Source of the DNA: Aphrophora alni
Taxonomy: Eukaryota; Arthropoda; Insecta; Hemiptera; Aphrophoridae
Assembly: GCA_963513935.1 (NCBI GenBank)
Contig: OY740777.1
Location: forward strand, 11,829,092-11,893,091
Reading direction: 5' to 3'
DNA length: 64,000 nt
This document shows, one piece after another, positions 1-11,912 of this stretch. The first letter of the stretch is position 1. Each line of letters opens with the position of its first letter. Both the position numbers and the translations under genes were made by a program. The notes beneath the pieces are model-generated. The model was not told the DNA's origin. It made no database searches and worked only from the letters and a program-made list of their open reading frames with translations.

Positions 1-227
1 ATGGTAGCTAGGTAGTTATCCAAAAAAAATTGATAAAATTTAAAATTTTGGAATATAGTTAATTATGTCCCAAAACCAAATTTGATTAAAACCGTTAACG
101 AATTTGTGATGTAGAACACCGTACATACGACAGGTAGACTGTTTTCCAAAAATACGTTTATGGATTCAGGAGGCTTTAAAATGATTATATCTTCTAAAAA
201 CTCATCCTCAGGAACTCAATATAATTA

Positions 228-426
228 CTAAGGGCGTGACAATCCCACGGTTTCTAGCTGGATCTACACCTTTTTATGATGTTTTGGTTTATATCCACCA
301 ATTTCACCTTTCCTATCAGGTGTCTCTTGATCAACTCTTGTTCTATTTCGACCCTAACGCTATTAGAGTGTGCAAGGCCTAGCCGTCTTTACATAAAACG
401 TTGATCACTGAGAGGTTTTCGCTTTT
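228..426 (+). repeat. SINE-like family A, copy 1
   Basis: One of eight recognisable copies of a ~200-bp dispersed repeat. The shared order is an AATCCC-type head, then AGCTGGATCTACAC, then a pyrimidine-rich middle, the core CAACTCTTGTTCT, then ACGCTATTAGAGT, and a tail resembling GATCACTGAGAGGTTTTCGC. The copies differ from one another by many substitutions, so the family is old. No convincing pol III A or B box is visible, so SINE-like describes only size and dispersal. Confidence 0.7.
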
Positions 427-911
427 AATCAACAAAAAATAAATTCTTTCCTTTATACAAAAGAACGTATTGGAATGTAATTTTAAATAATTTAATAAAA
501 CAAAACACGTAATGTTAAGACAACAGAAGAGTGTAATTCAAGAATGTATGATTACTTATTGTTACATTTTCCAAAAAAATAAAAGATGTAAATGTTCTCA
601 AACATTCTCACATATACGTACTGAAGAAAATCTGAGAAGAATTATAGGGGTAAATAGTAAGGAGGAAGGCGGTCTGGAGGATTTTCAATAAGAAAGAAAT
701 TTAGTAGAAGATTGGTCTACGTAGATTATAGTAGTCACAGCAAAAAGGAAGAAATAGAAAATAAAAAGAGAAAGAATGGAAAAGAAGAAGAGCAAAGTAC
801 ATGATAACCGGAAATGATGAGGTAAGGATGAATGATTTAAAGGAGATAGAGGTTTGAAGGAAGGCAAGTATTTAAATACTTGAGGTCAAAATACTTGTAC
901 AAGCTCGAGAT
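427..911. other. No gene seen
   Basis: AT-rich DNA. The 60-codon minus frame at 685-867 is phenylalanine-rich and low complexity, and looks like chance. Nothing else is recognisable. Confidence 0.6.
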
Positions 912-1350
912 ACAGGGTGTCCGAGTTTCAAAAGAAATGACAATAACATTAACATTCACTAATTAAAAACGTATCTAGTCTAAATAGAGAAATATATCTC
1001 AAGCATTAAGAACGCATATTTAAGATCTAATATGATAAATACATCTGGCTATGCAGCAGACGATTGCACTATTCAAGGTCAAGGTAAGGAGCTTCAAGGT
1101 CATAGCATCGGTCTTGTTATTATACCAAGTCTTTCAAAAGTAATTGTTAATTTAAAGAATCTCAAAACAAAGTACATAACTTTATGCAGGTATATTTAGT
1201 AATCAGCTGTTTTGTAAAATTATGTATTGCACTGTTGCCATTGCAAGGAATTTGTTTGCAGTTTATACTCTGCTTATTAAAAGTTTGATTTGTGATTAGC
1301 ATTAAATTAACATCCTTTTATTTATTGTTTGTTTTTTTATTATATTGATA

Positions 1351-2576
1351 CAGACACAAATAGGTATCGGACAAATTCAGAGGTATTATGAACGTGGCAG
1401 AAACTTTACAGCAGCATTAGGACGTTTTCGTACCAAAAAATGTCTTGAAGGATGGCTCTTGTGAAAAATAATTACGGTATAGAAAACTTTTGCAGAAGTT
1501 TGAAACCACTGGTCTGTAAAAAATCAAAATCAGGACGACCTTGAGCAGTTAAAGACGATATGGTGGCTGCAGAAGTCTTGCATGCAAAAACTGAAATTGT
1601 TAATAACACTAAATTAGGTGAAAGCATTGTTAAGAAAATTGCCGAACATTTGATTTGAGTAACACAACCTTATGGCGTATACTAAAAAGTCAATGAGAAA
1701 GTACCCTTTTTATATCCAAATGAGTTCTAAACTGAAAGAAATGTAACAATTTTCTACCATTTCTTTTTCCATCTCTCTCAACTGGTAATTTAAATACCAG
1801 CGTTGTTTCACCAACAAGTCGTGCCGCTACACCGGTCAATGGGCCAAATTAACTGCTTTCTTACCATAGCAGCGATTGACGGACAGACAAGAAAGCGAGT
1901 TCATATTGCATTGTCATCCAGTTCTGAGCTATGTTTAAAGTTTCAAGTCTCTAGCTCATCGGAAACTTTGTTTAAAATTTATTACAAAATTTGTACCGAT
2001 AGAAAGATCTTACCAATTACTGAAGGACTGAAATTTGGACTGATTAAACACACTTTAATCTGAATAGTTATGTAAACACTCAAAATTACCGTATATATTC
2101 CGTTACCTACCCTCTAAAAATATGTGAATAAGGATTACATAAGTTTAAGGTTATAGTTTGGTTAGATTTCTTCTATAATTTTATCACTGATTAGTTCAAA
2201 ATGGGGTAAAAACACTTTCAGTCAGAACTGCAAGCCCATGGTCTTAGTAACATAACGTTCATGCTAGATGGAACACTTCCACACACTTACAATCAAATTT
2301 TAGAAACAGGGTAATTGGAAGACAGTGTGCTGTGTCTTCACTTCCGAGGTTTCCTGATTTGAACCCTATGGACGTCTGGCTCTGGGGCTTTATTAAGGAC
2401 AAAGTTTTATCGCGTAAAACCAACAACAACTCAAGAACTGAAGACATCAATTGTTCAACTAATAGCATCAACCAGTCTCGATAACTTGGTTGATGCCGTG
2501 CACTTTGTGGAGAAATGGTTGATGTTTGTCCAGGAGCAGAATGGCGGACAATTAGTTTGTATGTCAAATAGGGCAT
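1351..2576 (+). pseudogene. Mariner-like transposase pseudogene
   Basis: When intact this would be a cut-and-paste transposase with an N-terminal helix-turn-helix and a DDE/D catalytic domain. Translating across frames gives QIQRYYERGRNFTAALGRFR and KFETTG near 1390-1510, SGRPRAVKDD near 1530, and LSNTTLWRILKKS near 1650. These match the DNA-binding half of mariner-like transposases common in insects. The catalytic half follows: FMLDGTLPHT near 2250 corresponds to the family's usual QDGAPPH motif, and PDLNPMDVWLWGFIKDKV near 2360 to its PDLTPxDFFLWG block. VHFVEKW and QNGGQLV come before the final stop. Internal stops, frameshifts and the insertion at 1750-2002 show it is dead. The family call rests on these motifs and not on an alignment. 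Confidence 0.75.
1750..2002 (+). repeat. Repeat E inserted in the transposase, inverted mate at 4374
   Basis: A ~250-bp segment that is the reverse complement of 4374-4635 with clear similarity throughout. Shared blocks include ACTTGAAACTTTAAACATAG, GTCTGTCCGTCAATCGCTGC and GACCGGTGTAGCGGCACGAC on the minus strand. It separates the two halves of the transposase relic, so it probably inserted there. The 86-codon plus frame at 1803-2063 lies inside it and looks spurious. Confidence 0.7.
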
Positions 2577-2620
2577 GATTTTGTTACAATATGACTTAGG
2601 TTATTAAATCCCACTTTTTG

Positions 2621-3074
2621 TAAACAGTATGCTATATATAGAGGCAAAGTGTATTGTTATCAAAAAATGAACGATCTACAGTATATTACAATTGTCACGT
2701 ACTTTTGAAAACCCCGAAACAAATTATCGAAACCAAAATTTAAAGACAATAATAAACATTGCAAATGTTTGCAAAATGCGGTATGATGACGTCACTTTGA
2801 GATATTGTGGTTTGTATTATAGTCATAGTTCACAGAATACTCCTTCTATATGGGTATTGGATCCTGGAAACGTCCTGATGGAAATCATAGTCGTGAAAGA
2901 CAACCGAGGTACCTCGAAAGGTACCATCAACAAACTTATGATTTTGTCGCGTTTTTCAGCATATTATGAAATGAGTAAAATGATTGAACCTAAATTTGCT
3001 TCTTTGTTCAGATACTGGGTGTTTAAAAACTCTGTACAAAATATTAGAAATGGTTATATACATCAAAATAAACA
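2621..3074. other. No supported gene
   Basis: A plus-strand open frame of about 150 codons (2692-3150) begins here without an ATG at its annotated edge and runs into the foldback repeat. It shows no recognisable motif, so I treat it as fortuitous. Nothing else stands out. Confidence 0.5.
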
Positions 3075-3490
3075 AAAAAGATCCTTTTACAATACTCCCT
3101 ACCTCGGTTCGTTGTCCGTGTGTCTGTTTGTGTTTTTACATAATAAATAATACCACAAGAACCATATGAGATACAACTTTCTGATTTTGCCTAATTGTGT
3201 AATTTTGTTCAATGTTATTATTTCAACCATTTCAAAATGAAGAACATTTCAAAACTGTATTTTTTAAAACAAATGATAAAATTTGGCCAACAAAGTTTTG
3301 AGTTGTGGATACGTTCGCCATTTTTAAATAGTAAAAGTAAATACATTGAAAAAAATATATATACAATTAGGCATTATAACTGCAAAATCAGAAAATTGTA
3401 GCTCATATGGTTCTTGAGATATTAATTATTATTAAAATAAAACACAGACAGGCGTAAAACAAAGCGAGATAGGGTATATTTTCAGAACAA
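3075..3490. mobile_element. Foldback (inverted-repeat) element
   Basis: The left arm (about 3075-3205) is matched in reverse complement by the right arm (about 3360-3490). Shared blocks include AAGAACCATATGAG, ACAATTTTCTGATTTTGC and a diverged GTCTGTnTGTGTTTT segment. About 150 bp of AT-rich spacer separates the arms. There is no coding capacity. The structure suits a non-autonomous inverted-repeat element. Target-site duplications are not evident by eye. Confidence 0.6.
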
Positions 3491-4373
3491 CTTTTTTGTT
3501 TGTTTTTATGTATAGAACAATTTCCCAAAGAATTTTTAGGCACCCGGAATATTCACCCTAAACTTATATTTTGTTTAATTGATAGATTCTTAAACTACAA
3601 TATTCAAAGTTCATTTTCTTTTTCTTTTTTTCTTTTTTTTTTTACTTTACAAGCGATTTTCAAAACTAATTGTTTTATTAACCGTAATATTTCTCTAATT
3701 TTCGTTGCAGCAAATTTTCAGAAATTGCCTTTTATAACAGCAGCATTGCCTATATTTTGTTGTTGTTTTTTACCGATAACTCAAAATCTGGATATTTTGG
3801 AGAGATGGACAAAAAATACGTTTTGTTTGAAATCATAGAGCTTATATTTGTTCAAAATGTGTAATTTGAAACAATTATATTGTTTACACATTACATAACT
3901 GTTGTATATAAAAAAAATAGAAAATCCAAAATAAACAAAACGCAGTAAAAATTCTCAAAAGGTCGCCGACTATTTCTCCCGCTATTACTTTCACATTCCA
4001 TGAATACTTTTTCTTACGCATTCAACGTACCTCGTTGTGGTTGGCATTTCTCCCACAATACTGATAAGCTAAAGACTTAATACTCCACAACTTTAAATTA
4101 ATTATAATTATTATAGTCAGTCAATGAAATGATAAAATCTTTTATATTTAATATTTTAAGTGGTAAATAATTTAATTACAACATCATCTACCTATGCAAT
4201 AAATCTATATAGTAAAGAAACCTTATTTTATTGCATAACTTGATAATAATGACCTAATTATTTATGTAACTATATATTGTAATACTAGTAAAGTACATTA
4301 CTCCACCAAGATCATCGGCTTGGATGATTTTGTAGAGATTATATTTTAACACGTTTTTATTAATTCGCTTTCT
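3491..4373. other. No gene seen
   Basis: AT-rich DNA with a pyrimidine-rich patch near 3615-3655. The 112-codon plus frame at 3500-3838 has no ATG-led domain or motif and looks fortuitous. Confidence 0.55.
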
Positions 4374-4635
4374 GTTTCGGTACAAATTTTGCCATTGATT
4401 TTAAACCAACTTCCCGATTAGCTACAGACTTGAAACTTTAAACATAGCTCAGAACTGGATAACAATGCAAAATGAACTCGCTTTCATGTCTGTCCGTCAA
4501 TCGCTGCCATGGTAAGAAAGCAGATAAAGTTGACACATTGACCGGTGTAGCGGCACGACTTGTTGGTGGAACAACGCTGTACATATTATTTAAATTAACA
4601 GTTGAGAAGGATGGGAAAATGGCAAGAAATTTGAA
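4374..4635 (-). repeat. Repeat E, inverted mate of 1750-2002
   Basis: Reverse-complement copy of the segment that interrupts the transposase relic. The two copies face each other across about 2.4 kb. The short plus frame at 4472-4726 overlaps it and is not considered a gene. Confidence 0.7.
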
Positions 4636-4878
4636 ACCGCTCGCTGGTCTTCTGAAATACTTATTTGAAATATTTATAGGTCTTCTGAAATCAGTGGAAG
4701 GACTTCGAATTCCTGTTCATCGTTGAGATTTCCATGGTTCCATACGAAATGTTTTGAACTATTGATTTTTGATTGGGACAACAAATGAACTGTTCGGTAG
4801 AATTAACATTATGCTTTTTGAAGATTTGTTAATCTCAACAAGATGTTTAAAATTGATGGTAAAATTTCACACACGAGA

Positions 4879-5325
4879 CTAAAAAGCAGAAAATATCTTT
4901 TTTTTAAATAAACGTAGTAAAAAGTATAAAATAACTTCTCGTAGTTCCTGAAAATTTGTGATTGTGAATTTTTAAAAGCTATGAAAATACTTGTAAGATT
5001 TAAAACGAAAAACGTGGGACACGTGAAACAGATATTTGAAAGGAGTATAGGGAGCAGCTATCGTTGAGAAAACTCTCAAAATTCCTAATGGAGGTAAAGT
5101 AGCTTCTAATTCAAGAGAAGGAGATAATCTTCTATTATCTATTTCATGTGCCCCACTTTTTTTTCGTTTAAAATCTTACAAGTATTTTCATAGCTATTAA
5201 AAATTCACAATCACAAATTTTCAGGACAATCTCTATGGGTTTAGGAACCTGTATGGAGCTACGAGAAATTATTTTAAACTTTTTAATCCGTTTAAAAAAC
5301 GTCGTTTAAATTTTCTGTTTTAACT
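4879..5325. mobile_element. Foldback MITE-like element with ~150-bp arms
   Basis: The left arm (about 4879-5033) and right arm (about 5128-5325) are inverted copies. They share AAAATTTGTGATTGTGAATT, AGCTATGAAAATACTTGTAA and ACTTCTCGTAG (left) against the complement of CTACGAGAAATT (right). The right arm has a ~31-bp insertion at about 5226-5256. The ~95-bp centre is non-coding. This is typical of a non-autonomous hairpin-forming transposable element. Confidence 0.75.
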
Positions 5326-6144
5326 TAAATAATTATTTTAGATTTCTATTATTCCTTAAGGAAGACGAGAACCGTAACAAAGGACCTCCTACGGGACCAT
5401 CCTTTTCAGCTCTTTAAATAAATAAATTCGTCCTTAATTTTACTTCCTTTTTTCTTGAGGTTCCTAATCTCTCTTCCTAGATTAGTGTTTTCCTTTCTAA
5501 AGATATGTGCAATCCATCCATATGTTCACCTCTTGATGGTCTCTGCTATGTAACTTCCTACTTTTGGAAAATAAGACATACAATATTATTCGTCTTGAGG
5601 GAGGGGCAGTATAGGCTACTGCTGAAATCGCTTGTTGGAAACCTTTTAATGTTACAAAAAAATGTACCTAGTTAGAAGTGTGCACTTTAAATCGCTTTTA
5701 TTATTTTTTAAAAATCTCTGTTTCTATAGCTTCTACAAATTTATTGTTATAAAACAATGAGATGGGTTTGAAGTTGATTGGTCTATTCATTGAGTTGTTA
5801 CCTAACCTCAAACTTTATGTCTATTTTGAAGAATTAGCTATAAGATGGATTTTAATGAAACTATGGAAAAAGATTGTTTCCATACCAAATTCTGTTTAAG
5901 CATTAACTAAAATACATAATTTTTGAAAATAAAATATTTTGTAAGCCGTATATTCTTGAATTTTAGATTGATCTTTGCGATGACACTAAATTTAACACAC
6001 TTTAAATAATTTTACAATAAGTAATTAAATATTGGTGGCTTGAAGGCGTTATTAAAAATATGAATAAGTTTACGTAAAAACTCTGAATATACCTGTCAAT
6101 TTTGAACCCAATTTGTTTTCTTTGCACCTTTAGGGGGGGGGGGT
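5326..6144. other. No gene seen
   Basis: AT-rich sequence ending in a G8 homopolymer (about 6133-6141) just upstream of a family A repeat. Confidence 0.55.
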
Positions 6145-6345
6145 TACTGTATAGTGGGCTTTTAATCCCGAGGAATCCTATCTGGATCTAAACTTTTTAT
6201 TTAGTTCCTGTTAGATCTCTCTTGAACAACTCTTAATCTCATCGGACTCTGACGCTGTGAGAGTAGTCGAGGGCTAGACCTCTTTATTTTATGTTCTTTT
6301 CTTCCTTCATTAGAAGATGATGATGATTGAAAAGTATTTCGCCTT
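6145..6345 (+). repeat. SINE-like family A, copy 2
   Basis: Well-preserved head (TATAGTGGGC, AATCCCGAGG, CTGGATCTAAAC), core (CTCTTGAACAACTCTTAATCTC), GACGCTGTGAGAGTAGTCGAG, and a tail ending GATGATGATTGAAAAG. Confidence 0.7.
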
Positions 6346-9019
6346 TGAACAGCAATTTTTCTTGTTTAAATGAATAAATTTGTTCATATTTATCTTGTAC
6401 TCCATATCCATTACAAAACTCACTAAAATGCAATTTTCTCAAAATCTAATTAAGATTTTTTTTTTTTTTTTTACAAAGAATGTTTATTTATGCATATTTT
6501 AACAAAAACCATTTTGATATTATTTATTTTGGACAAAAATATATTTTAGTATTTTTTTTATTAATACTTGTAGGCTAGTATTATGTATTACAACAATATT
6601 TATTTTTCCCTGTTTTAAAAACAATTATTTAAAAAAAAAACAAATTTTTGTGTTTTTTTAGTTCAGGAAGTAAAATAATACTAAATAAAATAAATTTGTT
6701 ATATTATTTTAAAACGCATTTTTCTTAGTTTACTCCTTAGTATAATGAGTTTTCAGGACCTTCTACTTCATTAAATTAGTCAGTTTATTTTTGAACAAAA
6801 CAAAAGAATATGTACTATATTATGTTGAGTATATGTAGGCCTACTAGCTTTTTCACAAGAATACTTAATGTAAACTGATGAAGGCATGAAAAATTCTAAA
6901 ATTGAATTTCGTTATAAATATAAATATAAATAATTTATAAAACATAAGTAAAAATAATTATTGTTTGTTAATGAAGAGTTCTTGATATTTTCCAAACAAA
7001 ATGTGTTATACCTAACCCTCACTTAATGATAAGAATTATGTGCTGCTCGACCGTCTAAAATTGTACGCGTTGATTTCATATTGGCCTACTGTGAAATAAA
7101 ATAGTGGTTGAAAATTAAATTTACGTTTTCGTGAGATTTTTCCGAGATGTTTAATTCTCATGGGCTACTGGATACAGACAGCTTGGGCCTGATAAGGTTA
7201 CATTATTACACCCCTTATCAACAAAAAGTATAATTAAGATAAAAGAACAGATGTGAGAAATACAAGATTAAAATATATACTTTAGTGTCTGAGAACTAAA
7301 GTAATTATTTTACGTTAATAATTACTCCGGAAATGTTACGAAATGTACAACATGCTTTTGAGTTCAAAATATATTTCTGCCAAGAAGTAAATGGTAGCCA
7401 TTTCGAGAACTTAATTTGAGCAAAAAAAAAAAAAAAACAAGGTAAGGCTCTTACTATCATTTTACCAACATAGAGCAGTTTGTAATGTAATAAAAACAAC
7501 CGGAGTTTGTAGGTTAACATTCACAATTCGATTGGTTGCTATGTTGGATAGGATGAACTTAGAGACCTCTAGTTTAAGTCATTATTCTTATTTTTAAAAG
7601 GCCTTTAAAATGAAGTATCACTTAATAGGGGTTGCTATTTAAAATTCTTGACTTACCACCAAACTATCCCATTTTGAAAATGTTAATACTTCAAAAAACT
7701 CCTCCTTTAGTTATCTAAACTTTCCCCAAAGCAAAGTGGGGGGGATTTTAGGACACTTCGTATATGAAGAATAGAGAATGTTATGTAATTGCTGGAAAAA
7801 AATCAACGGCGATAAATCAGAGGCCCCGTGAGGAAAGATGACTATTTTTACAATGACATCTCTTTATTGTCTGTTATACTCGTATGTGTAGTATAAACGG
7901 GTACACGGATTTTTATCAAATTTGGTATGTGAGCATATTTTGTAGCCTATATATCTTGGGTTAAATTTCTTAAATATTTTTAATAACTTAAAATAGCTGT
8001 TAAAATAGTTTTTTTCAAGGAAATTGCTATGGAAAAATATTATTATTTTATAAAAATCTTCTAAATGATTGTAATAAAATTTTGTTTAAATATACCCTTT
8101 AAGAACCAAATAAAACGTTTGGTTGCCCTTTTTTTTAACAAAAAATAACGATTCTTCAGAAATAGATTAAAAACCGAGTAAACTGAAAATGACTTGGTAT
8201 AAAATATTTAATTTCTCAACAATTATTGCTCTATTCAAATATAAGTGAAATATGACAAATGTCACTTGAAACAGAGTGAAAAATTGAAAATAAAAATATG
8301 TTTAAAAAAAACTGAGAAAAAAGAGAAATTTATATTGAAGGACGCCATAAAAAAAACTCTATTTCAGTTTTTGATTGACAGCTTACCCGAATAAAATTAT
8401 TGTTGATGACGGTTAGATTTGGTAAGTTTGTTTAATGTTTTTAACAACGTTAATTAAAAATCTGACAAAAACAAATTCTTTAAAGCCTTCTCTAACCAAC
8501 CACAACAAACCATTACCGGTTGTCATTGTGAACTGTAATTTTTTCATTTAAAAAAACATCCACGTGTTCCCCTCCCCCCCCATTCCTCCTGACATTATTT
8601 ACGACTGTAGAACAAGTCTGAAAGAAACCACGCAGCTTGGGTTATATTTTAACCCCACGATCACAGTCTTCCTTCTTTCTTTCTTGACTTGTTCTGGCAA
8701 CTTCTCTCTTTCTGAAAGGGAATACCTTCTTCAAACCAGCTGTTATATCTCAGGAGAAATTTAGACAGTCGCGTAAACTTGTGAGCATTACGACTTATTT
8801 AGTTTTGACCTCACGAACGTTAATGATATATTTTTAGAAATGCGTTTTGTTGTAAATATTTTTTATGTTTGTTGGGAACCGTTAAGTTGGTACTTCCTGG
8901 TGTGCGGTACGAATTGCAAAGAGAAACTAATGAGTAATCAGTGCTCAAACTATCTCAGTCATACTGGAAACCAAATAACATCAAAAAATGAAATTGAACG
9001 AATTTTAAAAATTATTTAT
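6346..9019. other. AT-rich stretch without a supported gene
   Basis: Contains poly(T), poly(A) and C7-type homopolymers (for example 6461-6472, 7422-7436 and 8574-8581) and a TAGGCCTA palindrome at 6836. Short frames such as 7305-7520 (minus) and 8564-8764 (plus) show no domain or consistent coding character. Confidence 0.5.
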
Positions 9020-9380
9020 ACTAAATAAGGACCTAAACTTGTTTTGCTTCTGCCATAAACACGTTTTCGAGCGTAAATCGTATAAATCAAGCTTTCAATG
9101 CCTGCAGTCATAGTTGATTAATTTTTTTTTGTCAATTATTCCTCTTACATGATATAGTTTTACTTGAAATTTTGCTTATCTTCATGGTTCAATAAAATTT
9201 GAACGAAATCTGTGGAGACATTTTTGAGAAATGAAGTCTTTTACACATTATAAGCCTCTCCGATTATTTTTATTTAACGATCGAACAGCAGAAATCGTGA
9301 CCAACACGTTCTGTTTCGGTAATTAGAAGCTACAATTCATCAAAATCATTTGAGAAAATTGTAATTTTGTGTTATTCTCT
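9020..9380 (+). repeat. Dispersed repeat family F, copy 1
   Basis: Begins with AATAAGGACCTAAACTT, then a TTTGC...CATAAACACGT block. Further on are a CTTCATGGTTCAATAAAATTT block and a GAGAAAATTGTAATTTTGT block. The same order recurs at 63530-63910, and partial copies occur near 50490 and 32875. No coding capacity is visible. Confidence 0.5.
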
Positions 9381-10377
9381 AATAAGAACCACCTCAATTT
9401 TGATTTATGGAAAAAAAAAAAAGTTGCCCGACGATGCCGCAAGGCGAAACAATTGTAGCTTATTTATACTATTAAATATTTTAAACTTTAAGCTATTGCT
9501 TTATTTTATCCTTGAAAAAAAAAGATTAAACTGCACATAAGAGACATTTCAAAAATACTACTTTAAAGTGGGAAAATTATATAGTATTTTTTATTAGGTA
9601 GTTTTGTGTTTTGTCCTTATGGCAGCTAATCTGTTAATTTTGAGTTATTTAAAAAAAGATAAAAAACGTTCAGTGATATAACTGTTATTTGCACACATAT
9701 CAAATGTTATTAAAATTATCCACGCTTTTAGGCAGTAAAATATTGCATAACAAGGCGAAACAATTTGTAATTGCTGTTTTATTAGATAGAATGAAACCTT
9801 AAAGGTAACCTTACGATTTTTTTTAAATTAAACTAGAGGTTATTACGAAATTTTTCATCCAATATTTTTCGAATATGTTCCCCAGTTTTAATTTTCGAAT
9901 AGGAACAATCATTAATTTAATTCGCGTATATTTAAAACTCTTTTATTCTCGTGTATTTTTCAATATTTCTAACCGTTCAGGAGCTACAGGGGATTAAGTG
10001 TTTCGAAATTGGCATTTTTAAGCATTTTCCTTTTTTTATGTATTTTTCAAAATCAAATTGAGGTGAGATTTTAACTAGACCTGGTGTGTAAGGTGTAATA
10101 ACACTACTGTTATTCTTATTTGTTATGTAGGCTGAAGAATAACAGAGATATCGATAGAAAACATGCACAAAATCCAGAACATTAGCTTATACATCAGCTT
10201 TTTAGCTAAATGTATTACACCTTGTGAATTAAGGACAAATTGTATTATTAAGCACTTTAATTCATTTGTTTCATGTATAATTCTTATTTACAAGGTCTAA
10301 TACATCCAGTAATAAGCTAGTAAGTGTTTTAGAAAATTATCAGGAAATTACGATTTTTATCTAATGCAATTCTAGAA
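9381..10377. other. No gene seen
   Basis: AT-rich with homopolymer runs. The 63-codon minus frame at 9977-10168 is not convincing. Confidence 0.55.
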
Positions 10378-10812
10378 AAAAAAATACACGACGTTTCGAA
10401 AATTTAAATAAACTCTCTCTATCAAGTGCTTTAAACCTAGAACAGAAAAAAAACCCAACATAGCCTAGTAGCCTAGGGTTATGTTGGAAACTTAATAAAT
10501 CCACAACCCAAGAAAAGAATCGAAGCTTAAAACTAGGCCTGAGCAGTCAAAAAGCAAACAGACGTACAATAAGCAAACCGTGCTTCTCGTCTTGTGTGTT
10601 GTGTTTGTATCTGATCACGTCTGTATCTTAGATTTGACTCTTCAAGTCTAATTTTAGGTTTGAGTTCTTTTATTAAATTATAGATTTAGTTTTAGTTTCC
10701 AACATGGCCCTAGGCTACTAGGCTACGTTGCTGTATATAATTTGTATACTCTAAGTTTTACACTTGACAACGATAGTTGATGTACATTTTCGAAACGCTG
10801 TCAATTAGTTTT
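10378..10812. mobile_element. TIR element family B, copy 1
   Basis: The ends are inverted copies. The left end reads ACACGACGTTTCGAAAATTT, then AAACTCTCTCTATCAAGTG. The right end contains CACTTGACAACGATAGTTGA, then TTTTCGAAACG. Inner inverted blocks are AGCCTAGTAGCCTAGGGTTA (about 10460) and CCCTAGGCTACTAGGCTACG (about 10708). The centre is non-coding. Two further copies lie at 15208 and 30582. Confidence 0.75.
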
Positions 10813-11589
10813 AATACACACAAATAATGGGAAATGACCTATTATGCCATATTAACAGTCTATCATTGTCATTATAACTTTAAATCCACAAAATATCTTA
10901 GGAGTGTTGGGAGCCATAGGGCGAAGAAACGCCCAAAACGAAAGCAGAAACTCTTGGAACAGCCCAGAATACATCCAGGTTTGTATCGCCAAGGAGACAG
11001 GGAAAATATTAAGTTTGATTATTAGCCTTTGCAAAATATCTGATGGACAAGTTTTTATGTAAAGTATTTTTTAAAATTATTATTATTATTATTTTAATTC
11101 AACTGCTTGTAACAATGAACAGACTAGTGTTTCATAAGACATAAAATAGAAATGAATCAGAAATTCTTTTTCTATAGTGACTACAATAAGGAAATTTTTT
11201 GTAGCTATTAATTAAAGGAAGGTTTTTTCCCCCGTATAATTTACGGTTGGTAGACATGCAATCAGAGGTAATTCGAAACATTCTTTTTTTACTATAGTGA
11301 GTAATGGGTGCTTTTAAATAATAACTTTATAAAAGTTTGTATCCAACATGTTGGGGGAAAATTGTCGGGGTAAAATTAAGGGACAGTCCTTATATTAACT
11401 TACATTTTACAAGTAATAATGTAGTATGTTTTTCAACGAAAATAATTTGCAACACGCACTTTCGTGGAATCTCTTTATAAAATGACGATAATTTGTTTTT
11501 TTTGTTACAGAATATCCAATACAAACTATGCACTAATTTTCTCATCAACAAAACTAAAATAATTATAACCACCCCCTAAGGAAAGGGCT
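10813..11589. other. No gene seen
   Basis: AT-rich. Overlapping short frames on both strands near 10834-11034 mirror each other and are not supported as genes. Confidence 0.55.
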
Positions 11590-11912
11590 ATGTTCGCCAT
11601 CAACACTTGGGCTGAGAAAGAGCATGGGAAAAGGTGGAGGTACATTTCAGTTCTGAGAGTGAGTAGACTCACATTTCATATCCCCTCTAGGAATGTTGGA
11701 AAGGCTGGATTACAGGACATGGCCACTTTAGAAAGCATATGATCAGAAAATGTGGAAAGCACGACGAAACTGCAGACTTCCTGCTCTTAGACTGTATCAG
11801 TCTTCAGCAGTATAGGATAGACATCTTTGGACGTGTGGAAGGAGGTCTAACAATTCCCCAAAACAACCTCATGGATCTTCAAGTTCGCAGTGCGTATGGA
11901 TTTATAGCATAA
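11590..11912 (+). pseudogene. Non-LTR retrotransposon ORF2 C-terminal relic
   Basis: An open segment at 11709-11912 begins ITGHGHFRKHMIRKCGKHDE, continues TADFLLLDC and ends at TAA. The TGH...FRKH...C...DETA..LL.C arrangement is characteristic of the region after the RNase H domain in insect non-LTR retrotransposon polyproteins, whose usual form is close to LTGHxxLxxHL...C...EETxEHLLxxC. Upstream sequence from about 11590 has higher GC than its surroundings and is probably the decayed RNase H portion, but it is broken by stops. No reverse-transcriptase region is present, which fits 5' truncation. The clade (Jockey-, I- or LOA-like) cannot be decided by eye. Confidence 0.6.

Larger units (their letters stand above)
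912..2620 (+). mobile_element. Degraded mariner-like DNA transposon
   Basis: A transposase relic sits downstream of a typical insect transposon end, TACAGGGTGTCC, at about 912. Coding remnants run from about 1351 to 2575 and are interrupted by an unrelated dispersed repeat at 1750-2002. A matching right terminal repeat is not clear, so the right boundary is approximate. The element carries many stops and frameshifts and cannot be autonomous. Confidence 0.6.

Noticed and set aside
2692..3150. 152-codon plus-strand open frame
   Set aside because: It starts without an ATG, its last quarter lies inside the foldback element at 3075-3490, and it shows no motif. In AT-rich DNA one frame of this length in 64 kb is plausible by chance.
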